64,000 bases of DNA from an uncultured Actinomycetes bacterium (lineage in GTDB: Bacteria; Actinomycetota; Coriobacteriia; Coriobacteriales; Atopobiaceae). Numbering within the stretch: position 1 is the stretch's first letter; each line of letters begins with the position of its first letter. Position numbers and translations under genes: made by a program. The stretch lies in assembly GCA_900314645.1 (NCBI GenBank), contig OMWB01000011.1:26944-90943 (forward strand), in the 5' to 3' direction. This document shows positions 19,367 to 28,622 of this stretch, piece after piece. Under the pieces are notes generated by a model. That model made no database searches. It was given only the letters and a program-made list of their open reading frames with translations, and had not been told where the DNA came from.

Positions 19367-20863
19367 CTAGCCGACCTGGTCCAAACCAAGTACGAGCACG
19401 ACGTTGGCATCGATGGGATAGCTACCGTCGTTGGCGATGATCTCTGGATTGCCACCGATGACCTCGGCAACCGCGCGAGCCTTCGCCTCGGCGTCGTCAC
19501 CGTTGTACACCAGGAAGGTGTAGTCATACAGATAGGCGGCGTCGTCAGCAACAGCGGAGAAGCCACGGGAAGCGAGCGTCTCGGCAAAGCTGCTGGCGAG
19601 TCCATCCGTGCCTGCACCGTTCAGCACCGAGACGGTGCCGCTGTAATCTAGACCACTCGGCTCGGCAATGACGCCACCATACTGCGACTCGCCGTTCTGG
19701 CTAATGGAGCCCGCAATACCAGCCGTGAAATCCTCGTCCTCAGAGGCGTACGGAGGCAGGCCCGCGTCAACGCGCCTCATCATCTCTTGCCACGCCTCGG
19801 TGTCGCAGATCTCGTACCAGAGGTCATCGTAGTAGGTAGAGATGGTGGGCTCCTGGCCAGAATAGAAGTTCTTGTCGATATCCAAGTCCTTCATTTGGAC
19901 GGCCAGGCTCAGGATGGAGCCCAGGTCCATGTCCGTGGTGACATAGTCTGCCAGCGTGGAGATGGTCCCCGACATGGTGACAATGTCGCTCGCGAGCACC
20001 TTACGCGCGATGGCCGAGATGACCATGCGCTGGTTGGCCGCGCGGTAGAAATCGCCGCCACCGTACTCGTCGTAGGCATGGCGAGAACGGCAGAGCATCA
20101 GCGAGTCCCAACCATTCAGGTGGTGAGTGCCAGCCTCAAGCGCAAGGCCGGTGTACTCCGGGTCGTTGATTGCCACGGGAAGCGTGACGTCAATGCCGCC
20201 AATCTGGTCAACGATGGCGACGAACGCGTCAAAGTCAATCTCCGCATAGTGAGAGATCGGTACGCCCGCGAACTGCTGAACAACCTCAACCATATAGCTG
20301 GGGCCGCCGAACGAATATGCGGAGTTGATCTTCGCCTCGCCGTTGTAGCCCATGTCCACGTAGGTGTCTCGCGGGATGGAGACGAGCGTGACCTTGACGT
20401 CTTGCGGGTCGATGCGAGCGAGGATGATGGTGTCGGCGCGGTAGTTCCAGTACTCCTCGCCTTCTTCCTCGACGCGCTCCTCACCCTTGTCGACGCCCAA
20501 GAGCAACATGTAGAACGGGTCGCTCGGCTTGTCGCGCTCCGAAAGGATAGTGAGCAAGTCCTCGTTAGCGCCTGCGGTAAGGCGCTTGTTGATGCTGTTG
20601 ATGTAGGCCCACGCCACGGCGCCGAATCCAAGCAGACTCACGAGCACCACAACGAGAATGCCTCTCAGGACCGCTCGGCGGGTGCGCCGGCGGCGAATAC
20701 GTGAATAGTGCGCGACCGCGTTCTCGCGCGAAAGGGCCTCGTCAGAACCGACTACCTGGCCGACTGAGGTGTCGGTGGCGGAAGCGGCATGTCTGCTCGC
20801 GACGTTGGCGGAGTGCTCACTGTGCTCCGCGCTGGTCATGGCCCTGTGCTTAGCTGCAGCCAA
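19367..20863 (-). CDS. LytR-CpsA-Psr (LCP) family cell-wall glycopolymer ligase
   Basis: A membrane-anchored protein expected to attach teichoic-acid-like or capsular polymers to peptidoglycan outside the cell. A cytoplasmic arginine-rich stretch (RIRRRRTRRAV) precedes a single membrane helix. The LCP domain follows, with YMLLLGVDKG, RADTIILARI and VSIPRDTYV. A C-terminal LytR_C domain occupies about the last 90 residues (VSVLNGAGTDGLAS). The start is uncertain: a TTG at 20863 has GGGGGA just upstream, and an ATG at 20839 lies eight codons later without one. It is divergent from guaA across about 280 bp. Confidence 0.9.
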   Translation of the reverse strand: MAAAKHRAMTSAEHSEHSANVASRHAASATDTSVGQVVGSDEALSRENAVAHYSRIRRRRTRRAVLRGILVVVLVSLLGFGAVAWAYINSINKRLTAGANEDLLTILSERDKPSDPFYMLLLGVDKGEERVEEEGEEYWNYRADTIILARIDPQDVKVTLVSIPRDTYVDMGYNGEAKINSAYSFGGPSYMVEVVQQFAGVPISHYAEIDFDAFVAIVDQIGGIDVTLPVAINDPEYTGLALEAGTHHLNGWDSLMLCRSRHAYDEYGGGDFYRAANQRMVISAIARKVLASDIVTMSGTISTLADYVTTDMDLGSILSLAVQMKDLDIDKNFYSGQEPTISTYYDDLWYEICDTEAWQEMMRRVDAGLPPYASEDEDFTAGIAGSISQNGESQYGGVIAEPSGLDYSGTVSVLNGAGTDGLASSFAETLASRGFSAVADDAAYLYDYTFLVYNGDDAEAKARAVAEVIGGNPEIIANDGSYPIDANVVLVLGLDQVG

Positions 20864-21141
20864 AAGTCCCCCTTGGTCATGCGGCCTTGCGACCGCTCCT
20901 GATCGTTGCGGCGAATGCCGCACGTTCCTGCGTGCCCGCAAGGTCGGGACACAGGCCTATTTATTGTCGGTCAACAGGGCAAATGGCACAACCGAATCTT
21001 TCGTTATCCACATAAGTAAACGCGTTTGGGCTGCCTACCTGCTGCTCAGCGTCGGCGGGAAGTTACGAGATGTGAGCACATTTCATAGATGCTGCAGCTC
21101 AGCCGTATGATGATGCGGTCATCGCGTTCGAGGAGGTCTCT

Positions 21142-22731
21142 ATGCAGGCGGCGCATCCCAAGCAGTTTGTGGCGGTTCTCGACTTTGGAGCTCAGTACGG
21201 GCAGCTCATTGCGCGACGCGTGCGCGACTGTCACGTGTACTCCGAGCTCGTCCCCTGTGACGTCAGCGCGTCAGAGCTTGCCGCAATGGCGCCGTCAGCC
21301 ATCATCTTGTCGGGAGGGCCGGCAAGCGTCTATGCGGACGACGCCCCTCGTGTGGACTCCGCAATCTTTGAGCTGGGCATCCCCATCTTGGGCTTCTGCT
21401 ACGGGCATCAGGTTATGGCCGTCACGCTGGGCGGCGAGGTGGCGCATGCCGAAAAGGGGGAGTACGGCCCTGCGGAATTGGTGCGTTCGGGCTCGTCCGA
21501 GCTGCTCATGTCTACCCCGGGCGAGCAGACCGTGTGGATGAGCCATCGCGACTCGGTGAGCCGCGTCCCAGAGGGCTTTACGGTTACCGCCCGCACCGCC
21601 ACCTGTCCCGTGGCCGCGATGGAGTGCGCCGAGAGGCGGTTCTACGCCACGCAGTTCCATCCCGAGGTGCGCCACACTGCCTACGGCCACCGCATGTTGG
21701 AGAACTTCCTCTTTGGCATCTGCCGTCTTGAGCCCAACTGGACCATGGAGGGCATCATCGAACAGCAAGTTGCCGCCATCCGCGAGCAGGTGGGGGACGA
21801 CCGCGTAATCCTGGGCCTCTCGGGCGGTGTGGACTCAAGCGTGGTTGCCGCGCTTGTGCATCGTGCCATCGGCGACCAGCTTACCTGCGTGTTTCTGAAC
21901 CACGGTATGCTCCGCAAGGGAGAGCCCGAGCTGGTGGAGGAAGTGTTCCGCGGGCAGTTTGACGTGCCGCTGGTGCACGTCCATGCGGAGGAGCGCTATG
22001 CTGCGCTCCTTGCCGGCGTGACCGACCCGGAAGAGAAGCGCCGTCGCATCGGCACCGAGTTCTGGAAGGTGTTCTTCGAGGAAGCCGAGCGGCTTCACGG
22101 CGTGCGGTGGATGGCGCAGGGCACCATCTACCCCGACATCATTGAGAGCGGTGCGCGCAAGACGGGCGGCAAGGCGTCGACTATCAAGAGCCACCACAAC
22201 CTGATTCCCTTCCCCGAGGGCGTGCGCTTTGACCTCATCGAGCCGCTTGACCACTTCTTCAAGGACGAGGTGCGCGAGCTGGGTGTGGCGCTAGGCCTGC
22301 CCGAGAAGATGGTGTATCGCCAGCCGTTCCCGGGGCCAGGGCTCGCCATTCGCATCATTGGTGAGGTCACGCCCGAGAAGCTCGACATCCTGCGCGACGC
22401 CGACGCCATCGTGCGCGAGGAGCTTGACGCCTACAACGAGGACCTCTTCCAGAAGACGGGCGACCGCAACTCTGAACATAGCTGCTGGCAGTATTTCGCC
22501 GTGCTGCCCGACATCAAGAGCGTGGGCGTGATGGGTGACGAGCGCACCTATGCGCGGCCCGTCATCTTGCGCGCGGTGGAGAGCGCCGACGCCATGACGG
22601 CCGACTGGGCGCGCCTTCCCTATGACGTGCTCGCGCGCATCAGCGGGCGCATCGTGGGCGAGGTCGCGGGCATCAACCGCGTCGTCTACGACATTACGCC
22701 CAAGCCTCCCGCGACGATCGAGTGGGAGTGA
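21142..22731 (+). CDS. guaA: GMP synthase (glutamine-hydrolysing)
   Basis: A 529-residue enzyme aminating XMP to GMP. The N-terminal class I amidotransferase has its nucleophile in LGFCYGHQ and its histidine in FHPEV. The ATP-pyrophosphatase domain has LGLSGGVDSSV near residue 225. The C-terminal dimerisation domain ends with DITPKPPATIEWE. The ATG at 21142 follows GAGGAGG. No guanine or XMP riboswitch is recognisable in the upstream region. It converges on a dipeptidase gene 9 bp downstream. Confidence 0.97.
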   Translation: MQAAHPKQFVAVLDFGAQYGQLIARRVRDCHVYSELVPCDVSASELAAMAPSAIILSGGPASVYADDAPRVDSAIFELGIPILGFCYGHQVMAVTLGGEVAHAEKGEYGPAELVRSGSSELLMSTPGEQTVWMSHRDSVSRVPEGFTVTARTATCPVAAMECAERRFYATQFHPEVRHTAYGHRMLENFLFGICRLEPNWTMEGIIEQQVAAIREQVGDDRVILGLSGGVDSSVVAALVHRAIGDQLTCVFLNHGMLRKGEPELVEEVFRGQFDVPLVHVHAEERYAALLAGVTDPEEKRRRIGTEFWKVFFEEAERLHGVRWMAQGTIYPDIIESGARKTGGKASTIKSHHNLIPFPEGVRFDLIEPLDHFFKDEVRELGVALGLPEKMVYRQPFPGPGLAIRIIGEVTPEKLDILRDADAIVREELDAYNEDLFQKTGDRNSEHSCWQYFAVLPDIKSVGVMGDERTYARPVILRAVESADAMTADWARLPYDVLARISGRIVGEVAGINRVVYDITPKPPATIEWE

Positions 22732-22740
22732 TTCAAGGAC

Positions 22741-23868
22741 CTACGAGACGGAGCTGAAGAACCTCAGCGCGTTCTCGTAGAAGAGCTTGCGCGTCACGTC
22801 GAGGCCAAAGCGCTCCTCGAAGCGCTCGAACAACGCTTGCTGGCCCGAGCAGTCGGCCAGCCATGTGGGGACGTCGGCCCCGTCTCGGTCGGAGCCAAGG
22901 GCAATGTGGTCCTCGCCGCCCAGGCTCAGCCAGTGGTCAACGTGGGCGGACAGCTCGTCAAAGGTGTAGGCGTACCCGCCGTCATGCACGAAGCCCTCAT
23001 GGAAGTTGAGGCCCACCACACCGCCGCGCGCCGTCAGGGCGCCGAACTGCTCGTCGGTGAGGTTGCGCAGGTGGTTGCACACGGAGCGCGCGTTTGAGTG
23101 CGTGGCTACGTAGGGCTTGGTCGCGATCTCGTCCAGCTCCCAGAAGCCCTTCTCGTTCAGGTGGGACACGTCCGCCACGATTCCATGCTCCTCGAGCGCC
23201 GCAACGTACTCCCTGCCCAGCTGGGAGAGTCCCTGGTCAGGGTACTCGTTTCCGCTGCCAAGAACGTTTTTATAGTTCCACGTGACCCCGGCGATGAGCA
23301 CCCCGTCACGTTCAAACTCGTCCACGACCTCAAGCCCGGCATCGAGGCACGCGGCGTTCTCCACCGTGAGGATTGCCGCAACCTTGCCTTCGTCCAGGAT
23401 GGATGGGATATCGGAAAACCTGCGCACTTGCGCGAACGTGTCGCTCTGCTCCTCCATCTGCCGCTTGAACCACGCGACGCCCTCTCGGTACCACTCGATT
23501 GCCGGGATGTCTCCCTGCACGTCGCCTTCCGCATCGGGGATCCAGATGGCGTAGCACTGTGCCCAGCGCACCCCTCCCATTCGGTTGGCCGATATCTGGG
23601 CGTTGGTGTCGGCGAGGTCGCCCGAGAACTTGTTGTTGAAGTTTGCGTAGGGGGCGTGTGACCTCATGCCCAGGACATCGATCGTGTCGGCATGCATGTC
23701 AAAGCTGTCTATGGGAAGCCTTGCGCCTGTCATCTCATCCGCTGACGAGGGATCCTGCTGACCACCACTTGCGGGAAGTGCGCATGACGTGACCGCGAGC
23801 GTGGCCACGCCAGCCATACCAGAAAGCAGCGTCCTTCGTGAGATGTTGAATGTGGTGCCACGGGCCAT
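22741..23868 (-). CDS. Exported membrane dipeptidase (renal dipeptidase family, M19), lipoprotein
   Basis: A 375-residue zinc dipeptidase. The N-terminus has SRRTLLSG (twin-arginine-like), a hydrophobic stretch and the lipobox VTSC, predicting an extracytoplasmic lipoprotein. Metal ligands appear in FDMHADTID (His-x-Asp), VADVSHLNEKG and VATHSNARSV, as in the family. It would cleave dipeptides, including D-amino-acid-containing ones. The gene stands alone, convergent with guaA; ACAAAGGAGG precedes the start. Confidence 0.92.
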   Translation of the reverse strand: MARGTTFNISRRTLLSGMAGVATLAVTSCALPASGGQQDPSSADEMTGARLPIDSFDMHADTIDVLGMRSHAPYANFNNKFSGDLADTNAQISANRMGGVRWAQCYAIWIPDAEGDVQGDIPAIEWYREGVAWFKRQMEEQSDTFAQVRRFSDIPSILDEGKVAAILTVENAACLDAGLEVVDEFERDGVLIAGVTWNYKNVLGSGNEYPDQGLSQLGREYVAALEEHGIVADVSHLNEKGFWELDEIATKPYVATHSNARSVCNHLRNLTDEQFGALTARGGVVGLNFHEGFVHDGGYAYTFDELSAHVDHWLSLGGEDHIALGSDRDGADVPTWLADCSGQQALFERFEERFGLDVTRKLFYENALRFFSSVS

Positions 23869-23923
23869 GTGTCTACCTCCTTTGTGTCTATGTAGGTAGC
23901 ATACAAAAGCCCAAAGCCTGCAA

Positions 23924-24607
23924 TCAATCGTCGATGAACCGATACCCGATTCCGATCTCAGTGATGATGTACTCGGGGTCGGTCGGGTCCTTCTCTATCT
24001 TTCTTCTGAGATTGGTCATGAAGACGCGCAGAGATTGGTAGTTGTCCTCGCCGCCATTGCCCCAGATGCTGTCCTGGATGAAGTGATGAGTCAGGACTTT
24101 CCCTTGGTTCTCAATCAAAAGCTTGAGAATACGGAACTCGATCGGGGTCAGGTGAACGGGCTTGCCCTCGATTGTCACCTGATGAGAGCTGACATTCATC
24201 TCGAGCGAGCGGAAGGAAAAGACGTCGTTCTTCAGGGGCACCGGGGTCGCCTTGCGGAGAGCAACCCTGATTCTCGCCATGAGCTCCCCAATGCTGAAGG
24301 GCTTCGTGACGTAGTCGTCCGCCCCGTTGTCGAGCGCCTCCACCTTCTCCTTCTCTTTTTCTCGGGCCGAGACGACGATTACCGGCGTGGACGAGATCGC
24401 CCTAATCTGCGAGAGGACCTCTCTTCCGTCCACGTCTGGCAGCCCAAGGTCGAGCAAGACCAGCTCCGGCTTGTCCGACAAGAAGCGAGAGATTCCCGAG
24501 AGCCCGTTCTCTGCAATGATGGGGGTGTATCCATTGGTCTTCAAAGAGAGCTCAAGAAGACGGATGATCGCCTTGTCATCCTCGATGATTAGAATCAGGT
24601 TGCTCAC
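23924..24607 (-). CDS. KdpE-like response regulator
   Basis: A 227-residue OmpR-family regulator. The receiver has LIIEDDKAI, the phosphoacceptor Asp in LLDLGLPDVDG and the lysine in YVTKPFS. The winged helix at residues ~125-227 ends in the usual GIGYRFID. The GTG at 24607 is the likely start: the protein then begins SNLILIIEDD, directly at the receiver fold, although longer in-frame starts exist. It overlaps the end of the kinase gene by 32 bp. It is the last gene of the trk operon and probably regulates it in response to potassium or osmotic status, judged from context. Confidence 0.92.
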   Translation of the reverse strand: MSNLILIIEDDKAIIRLLELSLKTNGYTPIIAENGLSGISRFLSDKPELVLLDLGLPDVDGREVLSQIRAISSTPVIVVSAREKEKEKVEALDNGADDYVTKPFSIGELMARIRVALRKATPVPLKNDVFSFRSLEMNVSSHQVTIEGKPVHLTPIEFRILKLLIENQGKVLTHHFIQDSIWGNGGEDNYQSLRVFMTNLRRKIEKDPTDPEYIITEIGIGYRFIDD

Positions 24608-25616
24608 GATTCGCCATCTCCTTTCCCGGGATACTGAAACGGAAGGTCGCCCCGCCCTTGCTGTTGTTGAAGGCGGATATCTCTCCTCCGTGGGCCTCAA
24701 CGATTGCCTTGCAGATGCTGAGACCGAGTCCGGTGGAACGCCTGCGGTCAAGCTTGGAGGTCAACGAGTAGAAGTCCCCAAAGATCTTGTCCATGAGGTC
24801 CTCTCGGACTCCTCCGCCGTTGTCAGAGACTTCGAAGACAACCGAATCGCCCTCCGGGTAATACGAAAGCTCAATCTCGGTACCGTTGGGAGTGTGCTTA
24901 ATCGCATTATCAATCAGGTTGACGAAGACCTGGATCAGGAGTCGACTGTCACAGTAGACCGTCATGACTTCCTCGTTATGCCTGATTGTGAGCGTGTGCC
25001 CTTGCAAATGGTTGCGCACGCGTCGGTTAATCTCCAGGCAGAGGTCATCCGTCATCTCTTCCTGCCGGTTGACCAGCTTCCTTCCTTCCTGCAGTCGAGA
25101 TAGCTCCAGCAGGCTCTCAACAAAGACGGTCAGGTCGCAGGACTCTTGGTAGATGTCCCTGATGATGCTCCTCTTCTCCTCTTCTCCAATGGCGGAGAAG
25201 CTCGTGTTGAGGAAATCGGAGCCGCTTTGGATCATCGTGAGCGGTGTGCGAATGTCGTGGGACAGGCTGCGTAAGAGCGACGTCTTGAACTTCTCGTTCT
25301 CAAACTGGATTCGCGTCTCTTGCCGCTGGTCGGAGATCCTGTGGTTATCCAAGACAATCTCGATTTCTCGCAGGGAGTTCTCAAGGTAAGCCTCGTCGTC
25401 CTCGTTGTCTTCCACTCCCGTGTCTTCCACAATCATGGCGCCGTACTGCTCCGTCTCGGAAACGATCGGATAGATTGAGACGTCCTTTCCCTGTAAGAGG
25501 CCGCTGCCCCTGTTCAGGACCGTGTTCCTCTCCCTGGAGAAGTCGATGGCTTCCTGCAGGGACGTGCAGATGTCACGATGTCCGTAGATGGCGCCCTCTG
25601 CTGTCGAGATTGCCAC
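24576..25616 (-). CDS. KdpD-like sensor kinase, C-terminal half (frameshifted from N-terminal half)
   Basis: A 346-residue segment with the end of a GAF-like domain, a dimerisation/phosphoacceptor helix (SLSHDIRTPLTMI) and an HATPase domain (NLIDNAIKHTPNG; STGLGLSICKAIVEAHGG). It begins at a GTG directly after the point where the upstream half leaves the family reading frame. A UAG lies three codons before that GTG in the same frame. A -1 shift at AGAAAGAGG would join the halves into a kinase of about 500 residues. It may be a real two-piece protein, a programmed shift, a mutation or a base error. Confidence 0.85.
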   Translation of the reverse strand: MAISTAEGAIYGHRDICTSLQEAIDFSRERNTVLNRGSGLLQGKDVSIYPIVSETEQYGAMIVEDTGVEDNEDDEAYLENSLREIEIVLDNHRISDQRQETRIQFENEKFKTSLLRSLSHDIRTPLTMIQSGSDFLNTSFSAIGEEEKRSIIRDIYQESCDLTVFVESLLELSRLQEGRKLVNRQEEMTDDLCLEINRRVRNHLQGHTLTIRHNEEVMTVYCDSRLLIQVFVNLIDNAIKHTPNGTEIELSYYPEGDSVVFEVSDNGGGVREDLMDKIFGDFYSLTSKLDRRRSTGLGLSICKAIVEAHGGEISAFNNSKGGATFRFSIPGKEMANREQPDSNHRG

Positions 25617-26080
25617 CTCTTTCTATTCAGACGCTCCTCAAGTACGGGGGTGACTGACTCAAAGATGTCATCGGCAGACTTCACGCTGTTGAGTGTCTGC
25701 AGCAGCTCGTACATGGTGGAAAGTCGCTCTTGGTTCCTGTGGGAAATCGTGATCTGCTGCTGAAGCTGCACAACCAGAGAGTTCACGACAAAGGAGACGA
25801 TGAGGAAGATGATGAAGCTGACGTAGTGGTTCGGGTTGTAGATTCGAAGCGTGTAGATGGGCTCCGTGATGAAGTAGTCAAATGACAGCACAAAGACCAA
25901 GGAGCCCAGTACCCCGTACAGAAGCTCCTTGGTTTCGATGATGATGATCAGGATGCTGAGGACGAAGAAGAGGTAGATGATCTCGTCTCGGGCATTGAGC
26001 TCATGAAGGGACAGCTCCAAGACGATTGTCATGGCAGCGACAGACAGAAAGATCAAAAGACCTCTGTACTTCTGTTGCAT
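25514..26080 (-). CDS. KdpD-like sensor kinase, N-terminal membrane half
   Basis: The first ~155 residues encode four hydrophobic segments of the DUF4118 type found in the middle of KdpD, then the start of a coiled-coil/GAF region (QERLSTMYELLQTLN). The last ~34 residues after position ~25617 are arginine-rich and lie in the wrong frame, so the family sequence continues in the next feature. The Usp and KdpD N-terminal domains of classical KdpD are absent. The ATG at 26080 directly follows the trkH stop, so the two are translationally coupled. Confidence 0.82.
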   Translation of the reverse strand: MQQKYRGLLIFLSVAAMTIVLELSLHELNARDEIIYLFFVLSILIIIIETKELLYGVLGSLVFVLSFDYFITEPIYTLRIYNPNHYVSFIIFLIVSFVVNSLVVQLQQQITISHRNQERLSTMYELLQTLNSVKSADDIFESVTPVLEERLNRKRWQSRQQRAPSTDIVTSARPCRKPSTSPGRGTRS

Positions 26081-27532
26081 CTACAGGTTCTCCTTATGGC
26101 GGATATCCCTAGCTCCCAACAGGATTGCGCGGATAATCACCATAATCTCAAGCCTCCCGAAGAACATGCCGAGAATCGATGTCCACAGGATTATCGGGTG
26201 AGCGGAAGCTCCTGTGATGCCGACGGTCAGGCCAACGGTCGAGAGCGAGGAGATGAACTCGAACATGGAGTCCTGCAGGGAGTAGCCGAACAACGTGAAA
26301 ACGAAGGAGCCCACAAGGAACAGCAGGAGATAGAGGATGGTGTAGCTTGAGACGGAAAGCATCTCGTCTTCCTCAAGCAGCTCTCGCCGCCCCGTCCTTC
26401 GGATGTAGATCGGTCGAACCATGCCCTTGCGGTAGATGGTCTCTCGGATGATTTTGAAGATGCCCTTTAGGGACACGATCAGACGGTACTGCTTGAGGCC
26501 GCCGCCCGTGGACTCGCTCTCGCCGCCGATGATCATGGCAAAGATCATCAGAGAGAACATCGCGGCCGGAAGAACAGTGAAGTCATTCACCGTGGCAAAG
26601 CCGGTCGTCGTGATGCAGCTGACCATCTGAAACAGGGCGATTCTGAAGCGATCGAAAACTGGTCCATCGTTCAGGCTGGCAAAGGAGAGCAGCGTGATGA
26701 TGGGCAGGAAGACGACGAGGAACCGCACCTCGCAATGATCGAAGGCTTCCTTCCACTTTCCACGTAGGACAAGGAAGTGGATGACGAAGGTCGTCGCTCC
26801 CATGAGCATCAGCGCGATGGTGATGAGCTCCACCGCAAAGGAGGAGTAGGCACCGATGCTATCTGCGCGCACAGCAAAACCACCCGTGGACACGGCCGCG
26901 ATTGAGGTGTTGACCGCGTCAAACGCCGGAACGCCTGCCACGATGTATGCCAGCGTGCCGATTGCGATCATGCCCAGATAGATGGTGAAGATCACGCGGC
27001 TGTTGCCCATGAGCGTCGGCATGAGACGATCCGTGTGCCCCTCTGCCATGTAGATGTGTATGCCGTACCTCTGGGAGAAGAAGTTCGTGACGATGAGGAC
27101 GAGTCCGACGCCACCGATGAACTGCGAAAGCGAGCGGAAGAATAGGAACACATGGGGGCAGTTCTCGACGTCTACGACGGAGAGGCCGGTCGTGGAATAG
27201 CCGCTCGTCATCTCGAAGACGGCCTGGGTGAAGGTCATGCCGCCCTTGATAAGCCATGGAACCGCGCTGATCAGGATTGCCACAATCCAGACGCACACGA
27301 CCAGAAGCGAATAGTAGTGCGTCTCGAGCCGTTCCTCAGACTGAATCGGGTACAGCAAATTCGCAAGATAGCTGAGGCCGATAGAGAGGATGCCCGGGAT
27401 CGCAAAGCAGTGAATCCATCTGATCTCTTCTGGATAGAAGACCAGCAGAGCAAGGGGGACCAGCTGGATGATTCCGATGATGCCGATAAACCTTCCAAGA
27501 TACTGAAGGATTCGGCGGTACGTCTCTTTCAT
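26081..27532 (-). CDS. TrkH family potassium uptake protein
   Basis: A 483-residue channel-like membrane protein with repeated membrane-pore-membrane units. Selectivity-filter-like glycine segments appear as TSGYSTTGLS, AVSTGGFAV, ITTTGFATV and LSTVGLTVG. It takes up K+ (or Na+) under control of the cytoplasmic TrkA proteins encoded just upstream. It overlaps the trkA gene by 4 bp (ATGA) and abuts the kinase gene, so all are translated together. Confidence 0.94.
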   Translation of the reverse strand: MKETYRRILQYLGRFIGIIGIIQLVPLALLVFYPEEIRWIHCFAIPGILSIGLSYLANLLYPIQSEERLETHYYSLLVVCVWIVAILISAVPWLIKGGMTFTQAVFEMTSGYSTTGLSVVDVENCPHVFLFFRSLSQFIGGVGLVLIVTNFFSQRYGIHIYMAEGHTDRLMPTLMGNSRVIFTIYLGMIAIGTLAYIVAGVPAFDAVNTSIAAVSTGGFAVRADSIGAYSSFAVELITIALMLMGATTFVIHFLVLRGKWKEAFDHCEVRFLVVFLPIITLLSFASLNDGPVFDRFRIALFQMVSCITTTGFATVNDFTVLPAAMFSLMIFAMIIGGESESTGGGLKQYRLIVSLKGIFKIIRETIYRKGMVRPIYIRRTGRRELLEEDEMLSVSSYTILYLLLFLVGSFVFTLFGYSLQDSMFEFISSLSTVGLTVGITGASAHPIILWTSILGMFFGRLEIMVIIRAILLGARDIRHKENL

Positions 27533-28194
27533 GACCGTTTTCTCCGGAACAGGGCGGTTACGCGCTCCATGGACTCTGCGGTGGTTACGAGGAGAACCTT
27601 ATCGCCGTCCTGCAGTACCGTCTTGCCGTTTGGAATGATGCCTTGGTCCTGACGGTAGACGCAGCTGATGCTGGCAATGCCAGAAAGGTTCAATTGCTCA
27701 AGCGACTTGCCGCACGCCTCATCGTCTTGCTTGATTCGAAGCTCAAGAATCTGAATCTTGTCGTCTTCCAAGGAGAGGGAGTCGATGAGGCTGTCCAGAG
27801 AGGCGGAGGAGTGAATCTGCTCGCCAAGAAGGTACGTTGCGCAGAGGACGGCGTCGACGCCGAGCTTCTTCAGCAAGGACACGTTCTTGGGGTTGACGAC
27901 TGTGGCAATGCAGCGCTTCACACCGAGCAACTGCTTGGCCGTCTTGCAGGCAACGTAGTTCTTGATGTCGTTTTGGGACAGCGCGATGAACAGGTCGGCA
28001 CCCTTTGCGCCCGCGGCAAGGAGGTTGTTCTCCCGAACCGGGCTTCTGTGGATGACGGGTATGTTGTTGCGCTCCGAAAGGTAGTGACAGGCCTTTTCGT
28101 CTCGGTTGATGACGATGAGGTTGTTGCCCCTGCGGTTGAACAAGTTGATGAGGTAGTCGGCCTCATGGAGGCCATCAGCAATGACGATCTTCAT
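27529..28194 (-). CDS. TrkA-type regulator with RCK_N and RCK_C domains
   Basis: A 221-residue cytoplasmic nucleotide- and ion-sensing subunit for TrkH. The N-terminal Rossmann fold opens with MKIVIADGLHEADYL. Its glycine motif is poor compared with the upstream paralogue, so NAD(H) or ATP binding by this copy is doubtful. The C-terminal ~75 residues form a TrkA_C domain (ILPNGKTVLQDGDKVLLVT-like). Four-base overlaps join it to its neighbours on both sides. Confidence 0.88.
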   Translation of the reverse strand: MKIVIADGLHEADYLINLFNRRGNNLIVINRDEKACHYLSERNNIPVIHRSPVRENNLLAAGAKGADLFIALSQNDIKNYVACKTAKQLLGVKRCIATVVNPKNVSLLKKLGVDAVLCATYLLGEQIHSSASLDSLIDSLSLEDDKIQILELRIKQDDEACGKSLEQLNLSGIASISCVYRQDQGIIPNGKTVLQDGDKVLLVTTAESMERVTALFRRKRS

Positions 28195-28622
28195 CTTCTG
28201 CTCCCTGCATTTGCGACGGCACTCTGAAACTCCCGACTGAATTCGTCCAGAGAAAGCAAGAAGGGCAAGATTGCACGAACGGAGGGATAGCGGCAGAGCC
28301 TCTCTTTCTGTGCATCTGCCAGGCGGACGAAGATCCTCGGAACGCCAAACACAAAGTGACAGACATCCGTGAGGAAGACATTCGTGTCGTCGTCTTCTGT
28401 CGAGATGACCACTACGTCGGCGTTTTTGATGCCGATACGCTGCAGAACCTCGATGTTGCTGGCGTCAGCGACTTCGAAATAGCCAGTGAAGTCCTCCACG
28501 TTCATCAGGGCGTCTTTGTTCTTGTCGATGACGGTAACGTGGTAGTTCTGCTCGTTGAGCAGCGCCGCAATTGAAGACCCGACCCTGCCGGCGCCGATAA
28601 TGATGACGTTACCGTTCATCAT
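28191..28622 (-). CDS. Short TrkA-type protein, single RCK_N domain
   Basis: A 143-residue protein with the complete Rossmann nucleotide-binding motif GAGRVGSSIA and an acidic residue after the second strand (VIDKNKDAL). It lacks the TrkA_C domain. Together with the next gene it resembles a two-RCK gating ring made from separate chains, one with a good nucleotide site and one with a TrkA_C domain. That division of labour is inferred. Confidence 0.87.
   Translation of the reverse strand: MMNGNVIIIGAGRVGSSIAALLNEQNYHVTVIDKNKDALMNVEDFTGYFEVADASNIEVLQRIGIKNADVVVISTEDDDTNVFLTDVCHFVFGVPRIFVRLADAQKERLCRYPSVRAILPFLLSLDEFSREFQSAVANAGSRR

Noticed and set aside
20864..21141. A purine riboswitch upstream of guaA
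   Set aside because: The conserved purine-aptamer loops are not present. The region looks like an ordinary divergent promoter region.
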